64,000 bases of DNA, taken from the NCBI RefSeq assembly GCF_000956595.1, contig NZ_JYOO01000022.1, positions 29,311 through 93,310 of the forward strand, written 5' to 3'. A program made the translations under genes and the position numbers. Shown here piece after piece: positions 63,990 through 64,000 of the stretch. This stretch comes from Priestia aryabhattai B8W22. GTDB taxonomy: Bacteria; Bacillota; Bacilli; Bacillales; Bacillaceae_H. Position 1 is the first letter of the stretch, and each line of letters starts with the position of its first letter. The notes under the pieces are model-generated. The model searched no databases and was not told the origin of the DNA. It saw nothing but the letters and a program-made list of their open reading frames with translations.

Positions 63990-64000
63990 AAAAAAGCTAG

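Overview
The window looks like a Bacillus/Priestia chromosome, most probably Priestia (Bacillus) megaterium. The gene order follows the B. subtilis ywq-ywp-mbl-spoIIQ-spoIID-murAA-atp-upp-glyA-ywl-prfA-rho-murAB-spo0F-pyrG-rpoE-fadF-ywjE-uvsE-argS-speE-pbpG segment. The DNA is AT-rich, Shine-Dalgarno sequences are strong, and TTG and GTG starts are common. Features that fit P. megaterium better than B. subtilis are atpZ ahead of the atp operon and an IcmF-type fused mutase inside a fatty-acid operon. Nearly everything is on the minus strand. I saw no tRNA, rRNA, CRISPR array, prophage or insertion sequence.

Layout. 1-5.1 kb: end of a SNF2 helicase (ywqA), a LysM/NlpC-P60 wall hydrolase, a GC-rich intergenic repeat, ssbB, ywpF and an HTH regulator. 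5.1-13.8 kb: fabZ, flhP-flhO, mbl, spoIIID, spoIIQ, spoIID, murAA, ywmB (frameshifted) and ywzB. 14-21.4 kb: the F1Fo ATP synthase operon atpZ-I-B-E-F-H-A-G-D-C, with a good SigA promoter and terminator. 21.5-29.5 kb: a Vpr-like subtilase, mnaA, upp, glyA, ywlG, rpiB, ywlE and mntP. 29.5-36.9 kb: ywlC, a DnaA-box cluster, ywlB, spoIIR, prmC, prfA (frameshifted), tdk, rpmE and rho. 37.4-44.4 kb: murAB, tal, fbaA, spo0F, ywjG, pyrG and rpoE. 44.7-55.2 kb: one long operon fadF-thiolase-hydroxyacyl-CoA dehydrogenase-two acyl-CoA dehydrogenases-TetR-icmF. 55.4-64 kb: cls, uvsE, argS, ywiB, speB, speE and pbpG (frameshifted).

How the genes work together. The segment combines envelope growth (two MurA paralogues, Mbl, LytE-like hydrolase, MnaA, PBP), sporulation control (Spo0F, SpoIIID, SpoIIQ, SpoIID, SpoIIR, PbpG), energy production (ATP synthase) and translation termination (RF1 with its methyltransferase). 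The fadF operon joins beta-oxidation to B12-dependent carbon-skeleton isomerisation, probably under its own TetR repressor acting on a palindrome inside the operon promoter.

Most notable observations: (1) three genes, including the essential prfA, are broken by single-base length changes in A tracts, which points to assembly error or slippage; (2) five DnaA boxes lie in 77 bp between ywlB and ywlC; (3) several cis-regulatory elements are clear, including the pyrG reiterative-initiation attenuator, a hairpin leader before rpmE, a terminator that contains the next gene's ribosome-binding site, a 41-bp palindrome before ywzB and an operator inside the fadF promoter. I did not find a convincing wholly new multi-gene system; the region is mainly a conserved housekeeping backbone.
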